In this document: positions 39,059 through 49,082 of the stretch, piece by piece | Layout of the letters: every line of letters begins with the position of its first letter | Position numbering within the stretch: the first letter of the stretch is position 1 | Origin: Massilia agrisoli | Lineage (GTDB): Bacteria > Pseudomonadota > Gammaproteobacteria > Burkholderiales > Burkholderiaceae_D | Length of the DNA stretch: 64,000 bases | Reading direction: 5' to 3' | NCBI RefSeq assembly: GCF_020831365.1 | Contig: NZ_JAJHPV010000013.1 | Span: 806,001 to 870,000 of the forward strand | Translations under genes and position numbers: made by a program | The notes under the pieces: model-generated | Database searches by the model: none | The model's input: the letters and a program-made list of their open reading frames with translations, nothing else | Told to the model about the DNA's origin: nothing

Positions 39059-39424
39059 ATGGCAAAAACAATTCTCGCAGTCGACGATTCCAGTTCGCTG
39101 CGCCAGATGGTCGCCTTCAGCCTGAAGGCCGCTGGCTACAACGTAGTCGAGGCGGTCGATGGCCAGGACGGCCTGGAAAAGGCAAAGCTGCAGACCGTCG
39201 ACCTGGTCCTGACCGACCAGAACATGCCGCGCATGGACGGCCTCGCGCTGATCAAGCTGCTGCGCGAGCTGCCTGAGTACCAGAAGACCCCGATCCTGAT
39301 GCTGACCACCGAGTCGTCCGACGAGATGAAGTCCAAGGGCCGCGCGGCCGGCGCCAACGGCTGGCTGGTCAAGCCGTTCGATCCGCAACGCCTGATTGAA
39401 GTCGTCAAAAAAGTCATCGGCTGA
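39059..39424 (+). CDS. cheY: Chemotaxis response regulator CheY (first copy)
   Basis: 121 residues, a lone receiver domain with DD at 9-10, phospho-acceptor D53, T83 and K105. It lies 65 bp after the CheZ-like gene and just before cheA. It is clearly different from the second CheY (46696), which has E. coli-like numbering. CheA-phosphorylated CheY binds the motor switch; which copy does so here is unknown. Confidence 0.92.
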   Translation: MAKTILAVDDSSSLRQMVAFSLKAAGYNVVEAVDGQDGLEKAKLQTVDLVLTDQNMPRMDGLALIKLLRELPEYQKTPILMLTTESSDEMKSKGRAAGANGWLVKPFDPQRLIEVVKKVIG

Positions 39425-39478
39425 TCAAAGGCTGGGAGCACGAGCAATGATGCATCGCGAAATTCATGGAGTTCCATC

Positions 39479-41644
39479 ATGACCATCGATATTAGTCAGT
39501 TTTTCCAGGTCTTCTTCGATGAAGCCGAGGAGCTGCTGGCTGAAATGGAACGCCTGCTGCTGGCCGTCGATATCGACGCGCCCGACGCCGAGGACCTGAA
39601 TGCGGTATTCCGCACGGCCCACTCGGTCAAGGGCGGCGCGTCGACGTTCGGCCTGAACGACATAACCGAAGTGACGCACATACTTGAGTCGCTGCTGGAC
39701 CGCATCCGCAAGGGCGAAATGCCGCTCACCGCCGAGCACGTCGATGCATTCCTGCAGGCCAAGGACATCCTCAAGATGCAGCTGGACGGCCACCGCAATG
39801 GCGCGGCGGTCGATCAGGACGCGGTTGCCAACGTGCGCATGATGCTGCAGGAGCTGTCGCAGGGTGACGTGGCAGTTGCCGCGTCGGGCTCTGTCGTCGC
39901 TTCGTTCGCGGTCGCCACCGCGGCCACCAGGTCGGCGGTGGGCGATGGCGCGCGCCGCTTCCGCATCGAGCTGCCGAAGGTCGAGCAGCGCGACGTCGAT
40001 GCGCTGGTGGCGGAAGTCGGCCTGATGGGCCGCGTATCGGTGGCGCCGCTTGCCGGCGGCTGCACGGCGATCATGGTGACCACGCACGAAAGCCTGGATG
40101 ACATCATCGCCATTTGTTCATTCGTGCTGGACCCGGACGACCTGAAGATTTTTGAAGCGCCGGCGCTCACGCCGGAGCAACGCGCGATCGAAGACGCCGC
40201 GCGCGCCAAGGTCGAGCAAGACCAGGGCTACGGTTTCTTCGACATGGACGAAGCGCCTGAAGCGGCCGGTCCGGAGCTGAGCGACGACGAACGCGGTTAC
40301 GGCTTCTTCCAGCCGATCGAGCAGATTCGCGCCGCCGCCTCGGCCAACAGCGCCGCCAGGGCGGTGCAGGCAGCCGGCGAGGGCGCCGACCCGGAGGCTG
40401 CCGCCGAGAAGAAGCAAGTGGTAAAGAAGGACGACAAGGCGGTAGCGCATGGCGCCGAATCCTCGTCGATCCGCGTGTCGATCGAAAAGGTCGACCAGCT
40501 GATCAACCTGATCGGCGAACTGGTGATCACCCAGGCGATGATCGAGCAGCGCAGCGATTCGCTCGACCCGATGGTGCACGAGCGCCTGCTGAACTCTGTC
40601 AGCCAGCTGACCCGCAACACCCGCGACCTGCAGGAAGCGGTGATGTCGATCCGGATGATGCCGATGGACTTCGTGTTCTCGCGCTTCCCGCGCATGGTGC
40701 GCGACCTGGCCGGCAAGCTTGGCAAGAAGGTCGACTTCATCACCAATGGCGCCGCCACGGAGCTGGACAAGGGCCTGATCGAACGGATCGTCGACCCGCT
40801 GACCCACCTGGTGCGCAACAGCATCGACCACGGCATCGAAATGCCGGAAGTGCGCCGCGCCGCAGGCAAGACCGACACCGGGCGCCTGTTCCTGTCGGCT
40901 GCCCACCAGGGCGGCAATATCATGATTGAAGTAGCGGACGACGGCGGTGGCCTGAACCGCGAACGGATCCTGGCCAAGGCCGCCGAGAACGGCCTGGCCG
41001 TGTCCGACGCCATGAGCGACTCCGAAGTCTGGCAGCTGATTTTCGCGCCCGGTTTCTCGACCGCCGAAGCGGTGACCGACGTCTCCGGCCGCGGGGTCGG
41101 CATGGATGTCGTCAAGCGCAATATCGCCGCGATGGGCGGCAGCGTCGACATCCGCTCGGCGCGCGGCTTCGGCACCACGATCTCGATCTCGCTGCCGTTG
41201 ACGCTGGCGATTTTGGACGGCATGTCGATCCGCTGCGGCGAGGAAGTCTACATCCTGCCGCTCGGCTTCGTGGTCGAATCGCTGCAGCCTGCGCAGGACG
41301 ACATCAAGGAGATCGCCGGGCGCGGGCGCGTGATCAAGGTGCGCGGCGAGTACCTGCCGTTGATCCCGCTGTACCAGATGTTTGACATTGCGCCGCGCTT
41401 TACCAATCCGTGCGAGGGCATCGTCGTCATCCTCGAGTCCGAAGGACGCAAGGCGGCGCTGTTCGTGGACGACCTGGTCGGCCAGCAGCAGGTCGTGGTC
41501 AAGAACCTTGAATCGAACTACCGCAAGGTGACCGGCATTTCCGGCGCCACCATTTTGGGCGACGGCGGCGTGTCGCTGATCCTCGATGTCTCGGCGCTGA
41601 TCCGCTCGTCGCGCCAGCTGGCCGACGACACCATTTTCTCTTAA
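39479..41644 (+). CDS. cheA: Chemotaxis histidine kinase CheA
   Basis: 721 residues. P1 HPt domain with H48 in RTAHSVKGG; a P2-like domain at about 158-222; a linker with two copies of GYGFF (250-254 and 273-277); P3 dimerisation; P4 kinase with N box LVRNSIDHGIE, G1 DDGGGL and G2 GRGVGMD; and a C-terminal CheW-like P5 domain. It phosphorylates CheY and CheB in response to receptors. It is followed by cheW and an MCP gene. Confidence 0.97.
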   Translation: MTIDISQFFQVFFDEAEELLAEMERLLLAVDIDAPDAEDLNAVFRTAHSVKGGASTFGLNDITEVTHILESLLDRIRKGEMPLTAEHVDAFLQAKDILKMQLDGHRNGAAVDQDAVANVRMMLQELSQGDVAVAASGSVVASFAVATAATRSAVGDGARRFRIELPKVEQRDVDALVAEVGLMGRVSVAPLAGGCTAIMVTTHESLDDIIAICSFVLDPDDLKIFEAPALTPEQRAIEDAARAKVEQDQGYGFFDMDEAPEAAGPELSDDERGYGFFQPIEQIRAAASANSAARAVQAAGEGADPEAAAEKKQVVKKDDKAVAHGAESSSIRVSIEKVDQLINLIGELVITQAMIEQRSDSLDPMVHERLLNSVSQLTRNTRDLQEAVMSIRMMPMDFVFSRFPRMVRDLAGKLGKKVDFITNGAATELDKGLIERIVDPLTHLVRNSIDHGIEMPEVRRAAGKTDTGRLFLSAAHQGGNIMIEVADDGGGLNRERILAKAAENGLAVSDAMSDSEVWQLIFAPGFSTAEAVTDVSGRGVGMDVVKRNIAAMGGSVDIRSARGFGTTISISLPLTLAILDGMSIRCGEEVYILPLGFVVESLQPAQDDIKEIAGRGRVIKVRGEYLPLIPLYQMFDIAPRFTNPCEGIVVILESEGRKAALFVDDLVGQQQVVVKNLESNYRKVTGISGATILGDGGVSLILDVSALIRSSRQLADDTIFS

Positions 41645-41677
41645 TTTTTTCGCGATTACCCAGAATAGGAATCCATC

Positions 41678-42178
41678 ATGTCCATCAACCAGAACAACCT
41701 GAAAACCGGCGACGCCAAGGATGGCGCAGGCAACGAGTTCCTGGCCTTTACGCTCGGCTCGGAAGAATATGGCATCGACATCCTGAAAGTGCAGGAGATC
41801 CGCGGCTACGAAGCGGTGACCCGCATCGCCAACGCGCCGGAATTCATCAAGGGCGTCATCAACCTGCGCGGCATCATCATCCCGGTGGTCGACATGCGCA
41901 TCAAGTTCAACCTCGGCACCCCGGTGTACGACCAGTTCACCGTTGTGATCATCCTGAACATCGGCGGGCGCATCATGGGCATGGTGGTCGACAGCGTGTC
42001 CGACGTCACCACCCTGACCCCGGACCAGGTCAAGCCAGCGCCGGAAATGGGCAGCGCCTTCAACTCGGACTACATGATCGGGCTGGGCACCATCGACGAG
42101 CGCATGCTGATCCTGGTCGACATCGACAAGCTGATGTCGTCGGGCGAAATGGGCCTGATCGAAAAGCTGGCTGCTTAA
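41678..42178 (+). CDS. cheW: Chemotaxis coupling protein CheW
   Basis: 166 residues, a single CheW domain (FLAFTLGSEEYGIDILKVQEIRGY, GVINLRGIIIPVVDMR, ILVDIDKLMSS). It links the downstream MCP to CheA. It lies 33 bp after cheA. Confidence 0.96.
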   Translation: MSINQNNLKTGDAKDGAGNEFLAFTLGSEEYGIDILKVQEIRGYEAVTRIANAPEFIKGVINLRGIIIPVVDMRIKFNLGTPVYDQFTVVIILNIGGRIMGMVVDSVSDVTTLTPDQVKPAPEMGSAFNSDYMIGLGTIDERMLILVDIDKLMSSGEMGLIEKLAA

Positions 42179-42202
42179 AAACACCCACGAGGACCATTGA
42201 AA

Positions 42203-43939
42203 ATGAACCTGCGCGCTTTCAAGATCGGCACCCGCCTGGCGATGGGCTTCGGCAGCATCCTGCTGATCATGGTGGCGATGATAGTGGCGTCCGCCGCCAT
42301 CAGTGCCAGCAACAAGAGTCGGCTGATGGCTGGCCTGGAACAGGCCAATGCGATCAACCGACATATCGCTACGATGAAAAGCGCGATGCTGGAAACCGGC
42401 ATCGCCATGCGTAACATCGGCCTGCAGGCGAACGTTGAGCTGATGCAGAAGGAAGACGCGCGGGTCAAGGCGCAGGACAAACGCTACGACGAGGCGCGCA
42501 GCGCGCTCGAAGCGGCGGGACTGAATGAGGGCGGCAAGGCCGTGCTGGCCGAGCTGGCAGGCATCGAGGGCAAGGTCGATGCGGCCTTCAAGGAAGCGAC
42601 CGCGCTGGTCATGGCGTTCGACACCGAAGGCGCCGCCAAGGTGCTGGCCGAGCGCATCGACCCGCTCAACCAGCAGGCGCTGGAAGCGATGAACAAGCTG
42701 GTCGAGATGCAGCAGGCGGACCGCCGTGAATTCATCGCCAGTGCCGAGCAGGGCGACCGCCGCCTGAACATCATGCTGTTCGCGCTGGGCGCGCTGGCAG
42801 TGGCGATCGGCACCGTCGGCTCGATCCTGACGACCCGTTCGATCACCCGGCCGCTGGCCAATGCGGTTGCCGTCGCCCAGAAAGTGGCGGCGGGCGAACT
42901 GACCTCGCAGGTGCGCGTCAGCGGCAAGGACGAAGTGACCGAACTGCTGCAGGCGCTGAAAGACATGAACGAAAGCCTGGCCCGCACCGTCGGCGACGTG
43001 CGCACCGGCAGCGAGACGATCACCGTCGCGTCGCAGGAAATCGCAGCGGGCAATGCCGACCTGTCGGCCCGGACCGAAACCCAGGCCAGCTCGCTGGAGG
43101 AGACGGCCAGCTCGATGGAAGAGCTGACCAGCACCGTCAAGCAGAACGCCGACAATGCGCGCCAGGCCAACCAGTTGGCGGTGTCGGCATCGTCGGTGGC
43201 CGAGAAGGGCGGTAGCGTGGTTGCCCAGGTCGTCGACACCATGGGCTCGATCAAGGAAAGTTCGCGCAAGATCGTCGACATTATCGGTGTCATCGACGGC
43301 ATCGCCTTCCAGACCAACATCCTCGCGCTGAACGCGGCGGTGGAAGCGGCGCGCGCCGGCGAGCAGGGCCGCGGCTTCGCGGTAGTGGCGTCCGAAGTGC
43401 GCAACCTGGCGCAGCGTTCGGCCGGCGCGGCCAAGGAGATCAAGGAACTGATCGGCGACTCGGTCGACAAGGTCGATACCGGCAGCCGGCTGGTGGACGA
43501 AGCCGGCCAGACCATGGACCTGGTGGTCACGTCGATTCGCCAGGTGGCCGACATCATGGGCGAGATCACCGCGGCCACGGCGGAGCAAAGCCACGGCATC
43601 GAAGAAATCAACCAGGCCATCACCCAGATGGACGAGATGACCCAGCAGAACGCGGCGCTGGTGGAACAAGCGGCGGCTGCGGCCGAGAGCATGCAGGAAC
43701 AGTCGCAGCGGCTGGCCGCGGCAGTGAGCATCTTCAAGCTCAACGGCGACGACCAGCGCGCGGTGCACGCCGCGCCGGCGCCGGTGCCGGTACGTAAAGC
43801 GCCTGCGCCTGCACCGGTGGCGCGGGGGTCTGCGCCGGCGCGCCCCGCGGTGGCGGCGCCGCGTGTCGAACCGGCTGTGGCGGCGGCGCCGAAGAAGGTG
43901 GCGGCAGCTGCAGGCGGCGACGACTGGGAAGAGTTTTAA
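42203..43939 (+). CDS. Methyl-accepting chemotaxis protein with CheR/CheB tether
   Basis: 578 residues: TM1 at about 12-34, a four-helix-bundle periplasmic sensor, TM2 at about 188-210, HAMP, then a signalling domain with the hairpin [20 protein letters not shown]. The methylation helices carry Gln/Glu pairs ([17 protein letters not shown]). A flexible Ala/Pro linker ends in DWEEF, equivalent to the NWETF tether that docks CheR and CheB in E. coli Tar/Tsr. The ligand is unknown. The ATG at 42203 follows CGAGGA; the TTG at 42197 is too close. Confidence 0.95.
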   Translation: MNLRAFKIGTRLAMGFGSILLIMVAMIVASAAISASNKSRLMAGLEQANAINRHIATMKSAMLETGIAMRNIGLQANVELMQKEDARVKAQDKRYDEARSALEAAGLNEGGKAVLAELAGIEGKVDAAFKEATALVMAFDTEGAAKVLAERIDPLNQQALEAMNKLVEMQQADRREFIASAEQGDRRLNIMLFALGALAVAIGTVGSILTTRSITRPLANAVAVAQKVAAGELTSQVRVSGKDEVTELLQALKDMNESLARTVGDVRTGSETITVASQEIAAGNADLSARTETQASSLEETASSMEELTSTVKQNADNARQANQLAVSASSVAEKGGSVVAQVVDTMGSIKESSRKIVDIIGVIDGIAFQTNILALNAAVEAARAGEQGRGFAVVASEVRNLAQRSAGAAKEIKELIGDSVDKVDTGSRLVDEAGQTMDLVVTSIRQVADIMGEITAATAEQSHGIEEINQAITQMDEMTQQNAALVEQAAAAAESMQEQSQRLAAAVSIFKLNGDDQRAVHAAPAPVPVRKAPAPAPVARGSAPARPAVAAPRVEPAVAAAPKKVAAAAGGDDWEEF

Positions 43940-44011
43940 GCGCAGGAGCGCGCAGGTGCAGTCAGCGGCGTCCGCAACAGCGGTCCTGTAAAAGAACATG
44001 AGGTTATCAAA

Positions 44012-44863
44012 GTGCCGCCAACAAAACCGGAAACGGTCAAGGAATTCACGTTCACCAAGGGTGACTTCGAGCGTGTCCGCGCACTGATCTACCAGCGTGC
44101 CGGCATTTCGCTCGCCGACAGCAAGCAGGAGATGGTCTACAGCCGCCTGGCGCGGCGCCTGCGCGCGACCGGCATCGGTTCATTCACCCGCTACCTCGAC
44201 GACCTCGAGGGCGGCCACCTGGGCGAGGAGTGGCAGTCCTTCACCAACGCACTGACCACCAACCTGACCTCGTTCTTCCGCGAGGCGCATCACTTCCCGC
44301 TGCTGGCCGAGCATGTGAAGAAGGTGCGCGACAGGCCCATCACGATCTGGTGCTCGGCCAGTTCGACCGGCGAGGAACCGTATTCGATCGCGATGACGGT
44401 GTGCGAAGCATTCGGCACATTGAGCCCGCCGGTGCAGATCATCGCCACCGACATCGACACCAATGTGCTGCAGGTAGGCGCCAACGGCGTGTATGCGCTG
44501 GACCGCATCGGCAAGCTGGAGCCCGAGCGCCTGAAGAAATTTTTCTTGCGCGGCAAAGGCGCCCAGGAGGGCATGGTGCGGGTGCGTCCGGAACTGCGCA
44601 ACCTGGTCTCCTTCAAGCAGCTCAACCTGCTGGCCGACGGCTGGCCTTTGAGCGGGCAGTTCGATGTCATCTTCTGCCGTAATGTCATGATCTATTTTGA
44701 CAAAGCAACCCAGCGCAAGATCCTGGCGCGCTTTGTACCGCTGATGAAGCCGGACGCCTTGCTGTTCGCCGGCCACTCGGAGAATTTCCTGTACGTATCG
44801 GAATCCTTGAAATTGCGTGGCAAAACGGTGTACGAGCTCGACGCTCGCGCCGCTTCCCGATAG
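44012..44863 (+). CDS. cheR: Chemotaxis methyltransferase CheR
   Basis: 283 residues. N-terminal helical CheR domain (VRALIYQRAGISLADSKQEMVYSRLARRL), SAM site in IWCSASSTGEEPYSIAM, and FDVIFCRNVMIYFD. It methylates receptor glutamates. GTG start with AGGT nine bases before. It should dock on the DWEEF tail of the adjacent MCP. Confidence 0.95.
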   Translation: MPPTKPETVKEFTFTKGDFERVRALIYQRAGISLADSKQEMVYSRLARRLRATGIGSFTRYLDDLEGGHLGEEWQSFTNALTTNLTSFFREAHHFPLLAEHVKKVRDRPITIWCSASSTGEEPYSIAMTVCEAFGTLSPPVQIIATDIDTNVLQVGANGVYALDRIGKLEPERLKKFFLRGKGAQEGMVRVRPELRNLVSFKQLNLLADGWPLSGQFDVIFCRNVMIYFDKATQRKILARFVPLMKPDALLFAGHSENFLYVSESLKLRGKTVYELDARAASR

Positions 44864-44886
44864 CAGCAGTGAAATGAGAAACAACC

Positions 44887-45495
44887 ATGGCAATCGAACC
44901 GAGAGAACAATTCGCAACCAACGTCTACTACGACAGGACGTTTGACTGCGACGCCGCGAAGATCCTTCCGGGCGAGTACTACTACACGGGCAAGGACATG
45001 CTCATCGTCACCGTCCTGGGTTCCTGCGTGTCGGCCTGCATCCGCGACCGGGTCAGCGGGCTGGGCGGCATGAACCACTTCATGCTTCCGGACGGCGGCG
45101 GCGACGTCAACAACCCGGTCTCCGCATCGATGCGCTACGGCACCTACGCGATGGAGGTGCTGATCAACGACCTGCTCAAGGCCGGGGCCCGGCGCGAAAA
45201 CCTCGAAGCCAAGGTGTTCGGTGGCGGCGCCGTGCTGCGCGGCTTTACCGCGATTAACGTCGGCGAGCGCAATGCGGACTTCGTGATGAAGTTCCTCAAG
45301 ACCGAGGGCATCCGGGTGCTGGCCGAAGACCTGAACGACATCTACCCGCGCAAGGTGTACTTTTTCCCGCGCACCGGCAAGGTGCTGGTCAAGAAACTGA
45401 TGCAAACCCATAACGACACGCTGGCCCGCCGCGAACTCGACTACGCCAGCAGGCTCAAGGTCCAGCCGGTTGGTGGCGAGATCGACCTGTTCTAA
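44887..45495 (+). CDS. cheD: Chemoreceptor glutamine deamidase CheD
   Basis: 202 residues. Catalytic C47 in [12 protein letters not shown] and H64 in GGMNHFMLP, with T in the [14 protein letters not shown] region, as in CheD deamidases. It converts receptor glutamines to glutamates. The C-terminus ends GGEIDLF, resembling the GDIELF end of the CheZ-like protein at 38445. It lies between cheR and cheB. Confidence 0.95.
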   Translation: MAIEPREQFATNVYYDRTFDCDAAKILPGEYYYTGKDMLIVTVLGSCVSACIRDRVSGLGGMNHFMLPDGGGDVNNPVSASMRYGTYAMEVLINDLLKAGARRENLEAKVFGGGAVLRGFTAINVGERNADFVMKFLKTEGIRVLAEDLNDIYPRKVYFFPRTGKVLVKKLMQTHNDTLARRELDYASRLKVQPVGGEIDLF

Positions 45496-45509
45496 TACTG
45501 AAAGCCCTT

Positions 45510-46577
45510 ATGAAGATCAAGGTACTGATCGTGGACGATTCGGCGCTGATCCGCAGCGTCATGAAAGAAATCATCGGCAGCCAGCCCGACATGGAAGTAG
45601 TCGGCGTGGCGCCCGATCCGCTGGTCGCGCGCGAGCTGATCAAGCAGACCAACCCGGACGTGCTGACCCTCGACGTCGAGATGCCCAAGATGGACGGCCT
45701 CGACTTCCTGGAAAAGCTGATGCGCCTGCGCCCGATGCCGGTGGTAATGGTGTCGTCGCTGACCGAGCGCGGCTCGGAAATCACGATGCGTGCGCTGGAA
45801 CTGGGCGCCGTCGATTTCGTTACCAAACCTAAGATTTCGATCCAGACCGGCATGCGCGAATACACCGACCTGATTGCGGACAAGATCCGCGCCGCGGCCA
45901 AGGCGCGCATCAGCGCGCGCACCGTGCCGACCGGCGAGCGAAGCGGCGGTGCGCTGCCGGCGCTGCGCAACCCGCTGACCTCGTCCGAAAAGCTGATCAT
46001 CATCGGCGCCTCGACCGGCGGCACCGAAGCGATCCGCGAGTTTTTGATGCAGATGCCGTCGGACTGCCCGGGCATCCTGATCGCCCAGCACATGCCGGAA
46101 GGCTTCACGTCCTCGTTCGCGCGGCGCCTCGATTCGCTGTGCAAGATCAGCGTGCGCGAGGCGGCCGGCGACGAGCGTATCCTGCCCGGCCACGCCTACA
46201 TTGCGCCGGGCCACTCGCACCTGCTGCTGGGCCGCTCGGGCGCCAACTACGTCACCAGGATCGAGCAGACCGACCCGGTCAACCGCCACCGGCCGTCGGT
46301 CGATGTGCTGTTCCGTTCGGCCGCCCAGTCGGCCGGCAAGAACGCCGTCGGCGTGATCCTGACCGGCATGGGCAAGGACGGCGCGGCCGGCATGCTGGAA
46401 ATGAAGAATGCCGGTTCGTACAACTTCGCCCAGGACGAGGCATCGTGCGTGGTGTTCGGCATGCCGCGCGAAGCGATTGCCCTCGGCGGCACGCATGAAG
46501 TTGGCCCGTTACAAGCCTTGCCGGGCATGGTCCTTAATTATCTGGCAACGCACGGCAGCCGGGCGTTGCGCGTTTGA
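45510..46577 (+). CDS. cheB: Chemotaxis methylesterase/deamidase CheB
   Basis: 355 residues. Receiver domain with phospho-acceptor D55, then the methylesterase domain with triad S168 (GASTGG), H194 (AQHMPEGF) and D290 (GMGKDGA). It removes receptor methyl groups when phosphorylated by CheA. It follows cheD by 14 bp. Confidence 0.96.
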   Translation: MKIKVLIVDDSALIRSVMKEIIGSQPDMEVVGVAPDPLVARELIKQTNPDVLTLDVEMPKMDGLDFLEKLMRLRPMPVVMVSSLTERGSEITMRALELGAVDFVTKPKISIQTGMREYTDLIADKIRAAAKARISARTVPTGERSGGALPALRNPLTSSEKLIIIGASTGGTEAIREFLMQMPSDCPGILIAQHMPEGFTSSFARRLDSLCKISVREAAGDERILPGHAYIAPGHSHLLLGRSGANYVTRIEQTDPVNRHRPSVDVLFRSAAQSAGKNAVGVILTGMGKDGAAGMLEMKNAGSYNFAQDEASCVVFGMPREAIALGGTHEVGPLQALPGMVLNYLATHGSRALRV

Positions 46578-46695
46578 TCCGATTCGCTCTTTTTTGCACC
46601 CAGTTTGATCGCCGTAGAGCAACAAAAATGCTATCCTAAGGCCTGCATGCGTAGGTGCCCATCAACACACAGTAAAAGAATCAACGGAGTAATTC

Positions 46696-47094
46696 ATGGC
46701 TGATCCAAAGATGAAGTTTTTAGTGGTAGACGATTTCTCGACGATGCGCCGTATCGTGCGCAACCTGTTGAAGGAACTGGGTTACGCCAATGTCGATGAG
46801 GCTGAAGACGGCGTCATGGCGCTGGCCAAGCTGCGCAGCGAGCAATTCGACTTCGTCGTTTCGGACTGGAACATGCCGAACATGGACGGCCTGACCATGC
46901 TGCAAAACATTCGTGCCGACCCCGCACTCGCCAAGCTGCCTGTGCTGATGGTAACGGCCGAAGCCAAGAAGGAAAACATCATCGCCGCTGCGCAGGCCGG
47001 CGCCAACGGCTATGTCGTCAAGCCGTTCACCGCTGCGACCCTGGATGAAAAGCTGAACAAGATCTTCGAGAAACTCGAAAAAGTCGGGGCTTAA
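46696..47094 (+). CDS. cheY: Chemotaxis response regulator CheY (second copy)
   Basis: 132 residues. Phospho-acceptor D57, T87 and K109 fall at exactly the E. coli CheY numbers, and [10 protein letters not shown] and [14 protein letters not shown] are close to the enteric protein. It is separated from cheZ by a single base, so the two are coupled. It is the more likely motor-binding CheY of the two. Confidence 0.95.
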   Translation: MADPKMKFLVVDDFSTMRRIVRNLLKELGYANVDEAEDGVMALAKLRSEQFDFVVSDWNMPNMDGLTMLQNIRADPALAKLPVLMVTAEAKKENIIAAAQAGANGYVVKPFTAATLDEKLNKIFEKLEKVGA

Positions 47095-47095
47095 G

Positions 47096-47761
47096 ATGGC
47101 TGAGCACAACGCCGTGGGCGCGATCGACCAGATCGGCGCCACGGAAGGCGATGCTGGCGCGCATGACGAATTCATGAGCCGGATCGGCCACATGACGCGC
47201 GCGCTGCACGAAAGCCTGCGCGGCCTTGGCCTCGACAAGCTGATCGAAAAAGCCGCGTCCGACATCCCGGACGCGCGCGACCGCCTCGACTACGTTGCCC
47301 GCCTGTCCGAACAGGCCGCCCAGAAAGTCCTGAACGCCACCGACGCAGCCGGACCGCTGCAAGACAGCATTTCCACCAGCGCCACCAGCCTCGGCGCTTC
47401 GTGGCAGGCGCTGCTGGCCACGCCAGGCGGCGACCCGGCATGGCGCGAACTGGCCAGCCAGACCATAGCCCAGCTCGAGCAATCCAAGCTTGCTGCCAAC
47501 GGCACCAAGGGACACCTGATGGACATCATGATGGCCCAGGATTTCCAGGACCTGACCGGGCAGGTGATCACGCGCGTGACGACCATCGCCCAGAACCTGG
47601 AACAGCAACTGGTGCAGCTGCTGGTCGATTTCGCGCCTGCCGAAGTCAAGCGCGAGTTCGACAACGGCCTGCTGAACGGCCCGCAGATCAATCCTGCCGG
47701 CCAGGACGTGGTCTCCAACCAGGGCCAGGTGGACGACCTGCTGGACAGCCTCGGCTTCTAA
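47096..47761 (+). CDS. cheZ: CheY-phosphate phosphatase CheZ
   Basis: 221 residues. The catalytic segment MMAQDFQDLTGQVITR has D152 and Q156, and the C-terminal CheY-binding helix QVDDLLDSLGF is nearly that of E. coli CheZ. It speeds dephosphorylation of CheY. It is paired with the second cheY. Confidence 0.96.
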   Translation: MAEHNAVGAIDQIGATEGDAGAHDEFMSRIGHMTRALHESLRGLGLDKLIEKAASDIPDARDRLDYVARLSEQAAQKVLNATDAAGPLQDSISTSATSLGASWQALLATPGGDPAWRELASQTIAQLEQSKLAANGTKGHLMDIMMAQDFQDLTGQVITRVTTIAQNLEQQLVQLLVDFAPAEVKREFDNGLLNGPQINPAGQDVVSNQGQVDDLLDSLGF

Positions 47762-47819
47762 GCGCAGCGCGGACCCGGTCCGCCTCGCCCGACCATTAGC
47801 ATCACCGGCGAACCAACAC

Positions 47820-49028
47820 ATGCATCAAACTAACTTTATCGTCCGTGAACCGCTGCTCGATCCGAAGCAGCGGGTGATCGGCTATGAACTCTCGTGGCAA
47901 CACCATGCCGGCGAAACGCCGAGCGACGCCGAACTCGAATCGCTGATCGGCTTTGTGGCCGAGCACGTCAACGATGAGGACGACGGCTGGCTGCTGCGCG
48001 ACAAGATCCTGTTCCTCGACGCCGTACCCGGCATGCTGTCGACCGACGCGCTGCACCAGATGCCGCCGGAACGCACGGTGCTGACGCTCAAGGCGTCGGA
48101 CCTGGACGACCCCGATACGCTGGCAGCCGTGCAAGGCCTGCGCGCGGGCGGCGTCGGCATCTCGCTGCGCGACGGCGACCTGCTCAACCTGCGCGGCACC
48201 ATTGCCCGCAGCGCCTCGTATGTCGAAGTCCGCTTCTCCGGCGCCGACGTGGCCGCCCAAGCGCGCACCTACGCCGCGCTCAAGCAGGCATCGGTGCGGA
48301 TGGTCGGGCGCCCGGTCACGACCTGGGCCGACTTCGACGCCTGCGCCGCGCTCGGCCTTGACGCCTTTGTCGGCAAGCTGCACCTGACGCCGCGTCCTGG
48401 CATCCCGGTCAAGGGCATGAACCCGGCGCAGACCATCATCCTGCAACTGATGCAGATGGTGCAGAACAACGAAGACATCCCCAAGATCGAAGGCGTGCTC
48501 AAGCGCGATCCGGCGCTCTCGTACAAGCTGCTCCGTTTCATCAACACTGCTGGCTTTGGCGCAGGGCGCGAGATCCAGTCGCTGCGCCAGGCCATCACGA
48601 TGCTCGGCTACGCGCCGCTGTACCGCTGGCTGACGCTGCTGCTGGCGACGGCGAGCACCAGCGGCTACTCGCCGGTGCTGATGGAAACGGCGGTGGTGCG
48701 CGGCCGCCTGGCGGAGCTGCTGGGGCAAAAGATCCTGGGGCGTGGGGAAGGGGAGAACCTGTTCGTCTGCGGCATGTTCTCGCTGCTCGACCGCCTGCTG
48801 GGCCTGCCGATGAAAGAAGTGCTGGAAACCATCCAGCTGCCGGACGAAGTCGTGCGCGCGCTGCTCACGCGTGGCGGCATGTACGGCCCGTACCTGGCGC
48901 TGGCCGAGGCATGCGAGCTCAACTCGAACCTGGTCTCCTCGCTGGCCGCCTCGCTGGCCATCAGCCCCGAGGACGTAAACAAGATGCACCTCCAGGCCTT
49001 AGCCTGGGCGCAAAACGTCACAGCTTAA
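47820..49028 (+). CDS. Degenerate EAL-HDOD (YuxH-like) signalling protein
   Basis: 402 residues. The N-terminal half starts REPLLDPKQRVIGYELSWQ, the YuxH-type EAL layout, but the family ExLxR motif is broken (ELSWQ) and the metal-binding acids are missing, so c-di-GMP hydrolysis is not expected. The C-terminal half is an HDOD domain (KIEGVLKRDPALSYKLLRFINTAGFG, LRQAITMLGY). It is the last gene of the che run, 58 bp after cheZ, with a strong terminator behind. A regulatory role is inferred. Confidence 0.85.
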   Translation: MHQTNFIVREPLLDPKQRVIGYELSWQHHAGETPSDAELESLIGFVAEHVNDEDDGWLLRDKILFLDAVPGMLSTDALHQMPPERTVLTLKASDLDDPDTLAAVQGLRAGGVGISLRDGDLLNLRGTIARSASYVEVRFSGADVAAQARTYAALKQASVRMVGRPVTTWADFDACAALGLDAFVGKLHLTPRPGIPVKGMNPAQTIILQLMQMVQNNEDIPKIEGVLKRDPALSYKLLRFINTAGFGAGREIQSLRQAITMLGYAPLYRWLTLLLATASTSGYSPVLMETAVVRGRLAELLGQKILGRGEGENLFVCGMFSLLDRLLGLPMKEVLETIQLPDEVVRALLTRGGMYGPYLALAEACELNSNLVSSLAASLAISPEDVNKMHLQALAWAQNVTA

Positions 49029-49050
49029 AAGCAGTCCTCAAAACAAAAAA

Positions 49051-49077
49051 AACCGGAGCTACCATGCTCCGGTTTTA
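49051..49077 (+). terminator. Rho-independent terminator at the end of the chemotaxis run
   Basis: AACCGGAGC (49051-49059) and GCTCCGGTT (49066-49074) form a perfect 9-bp stem with loop TACCAT, preceded by an A run and followed by TT. Confidence 0.8.
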
Positions 49078-49082
49078 CGTTC

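Noticed and set aside
40118-43999. 1293-codon open frame on the minus strand
   Set aside because: It lies antisense to cheA, cheW and the MCP gene, whose products are unmistakable. Its His/Arg/Asp-rich composition is what high-GC antisense frames give.
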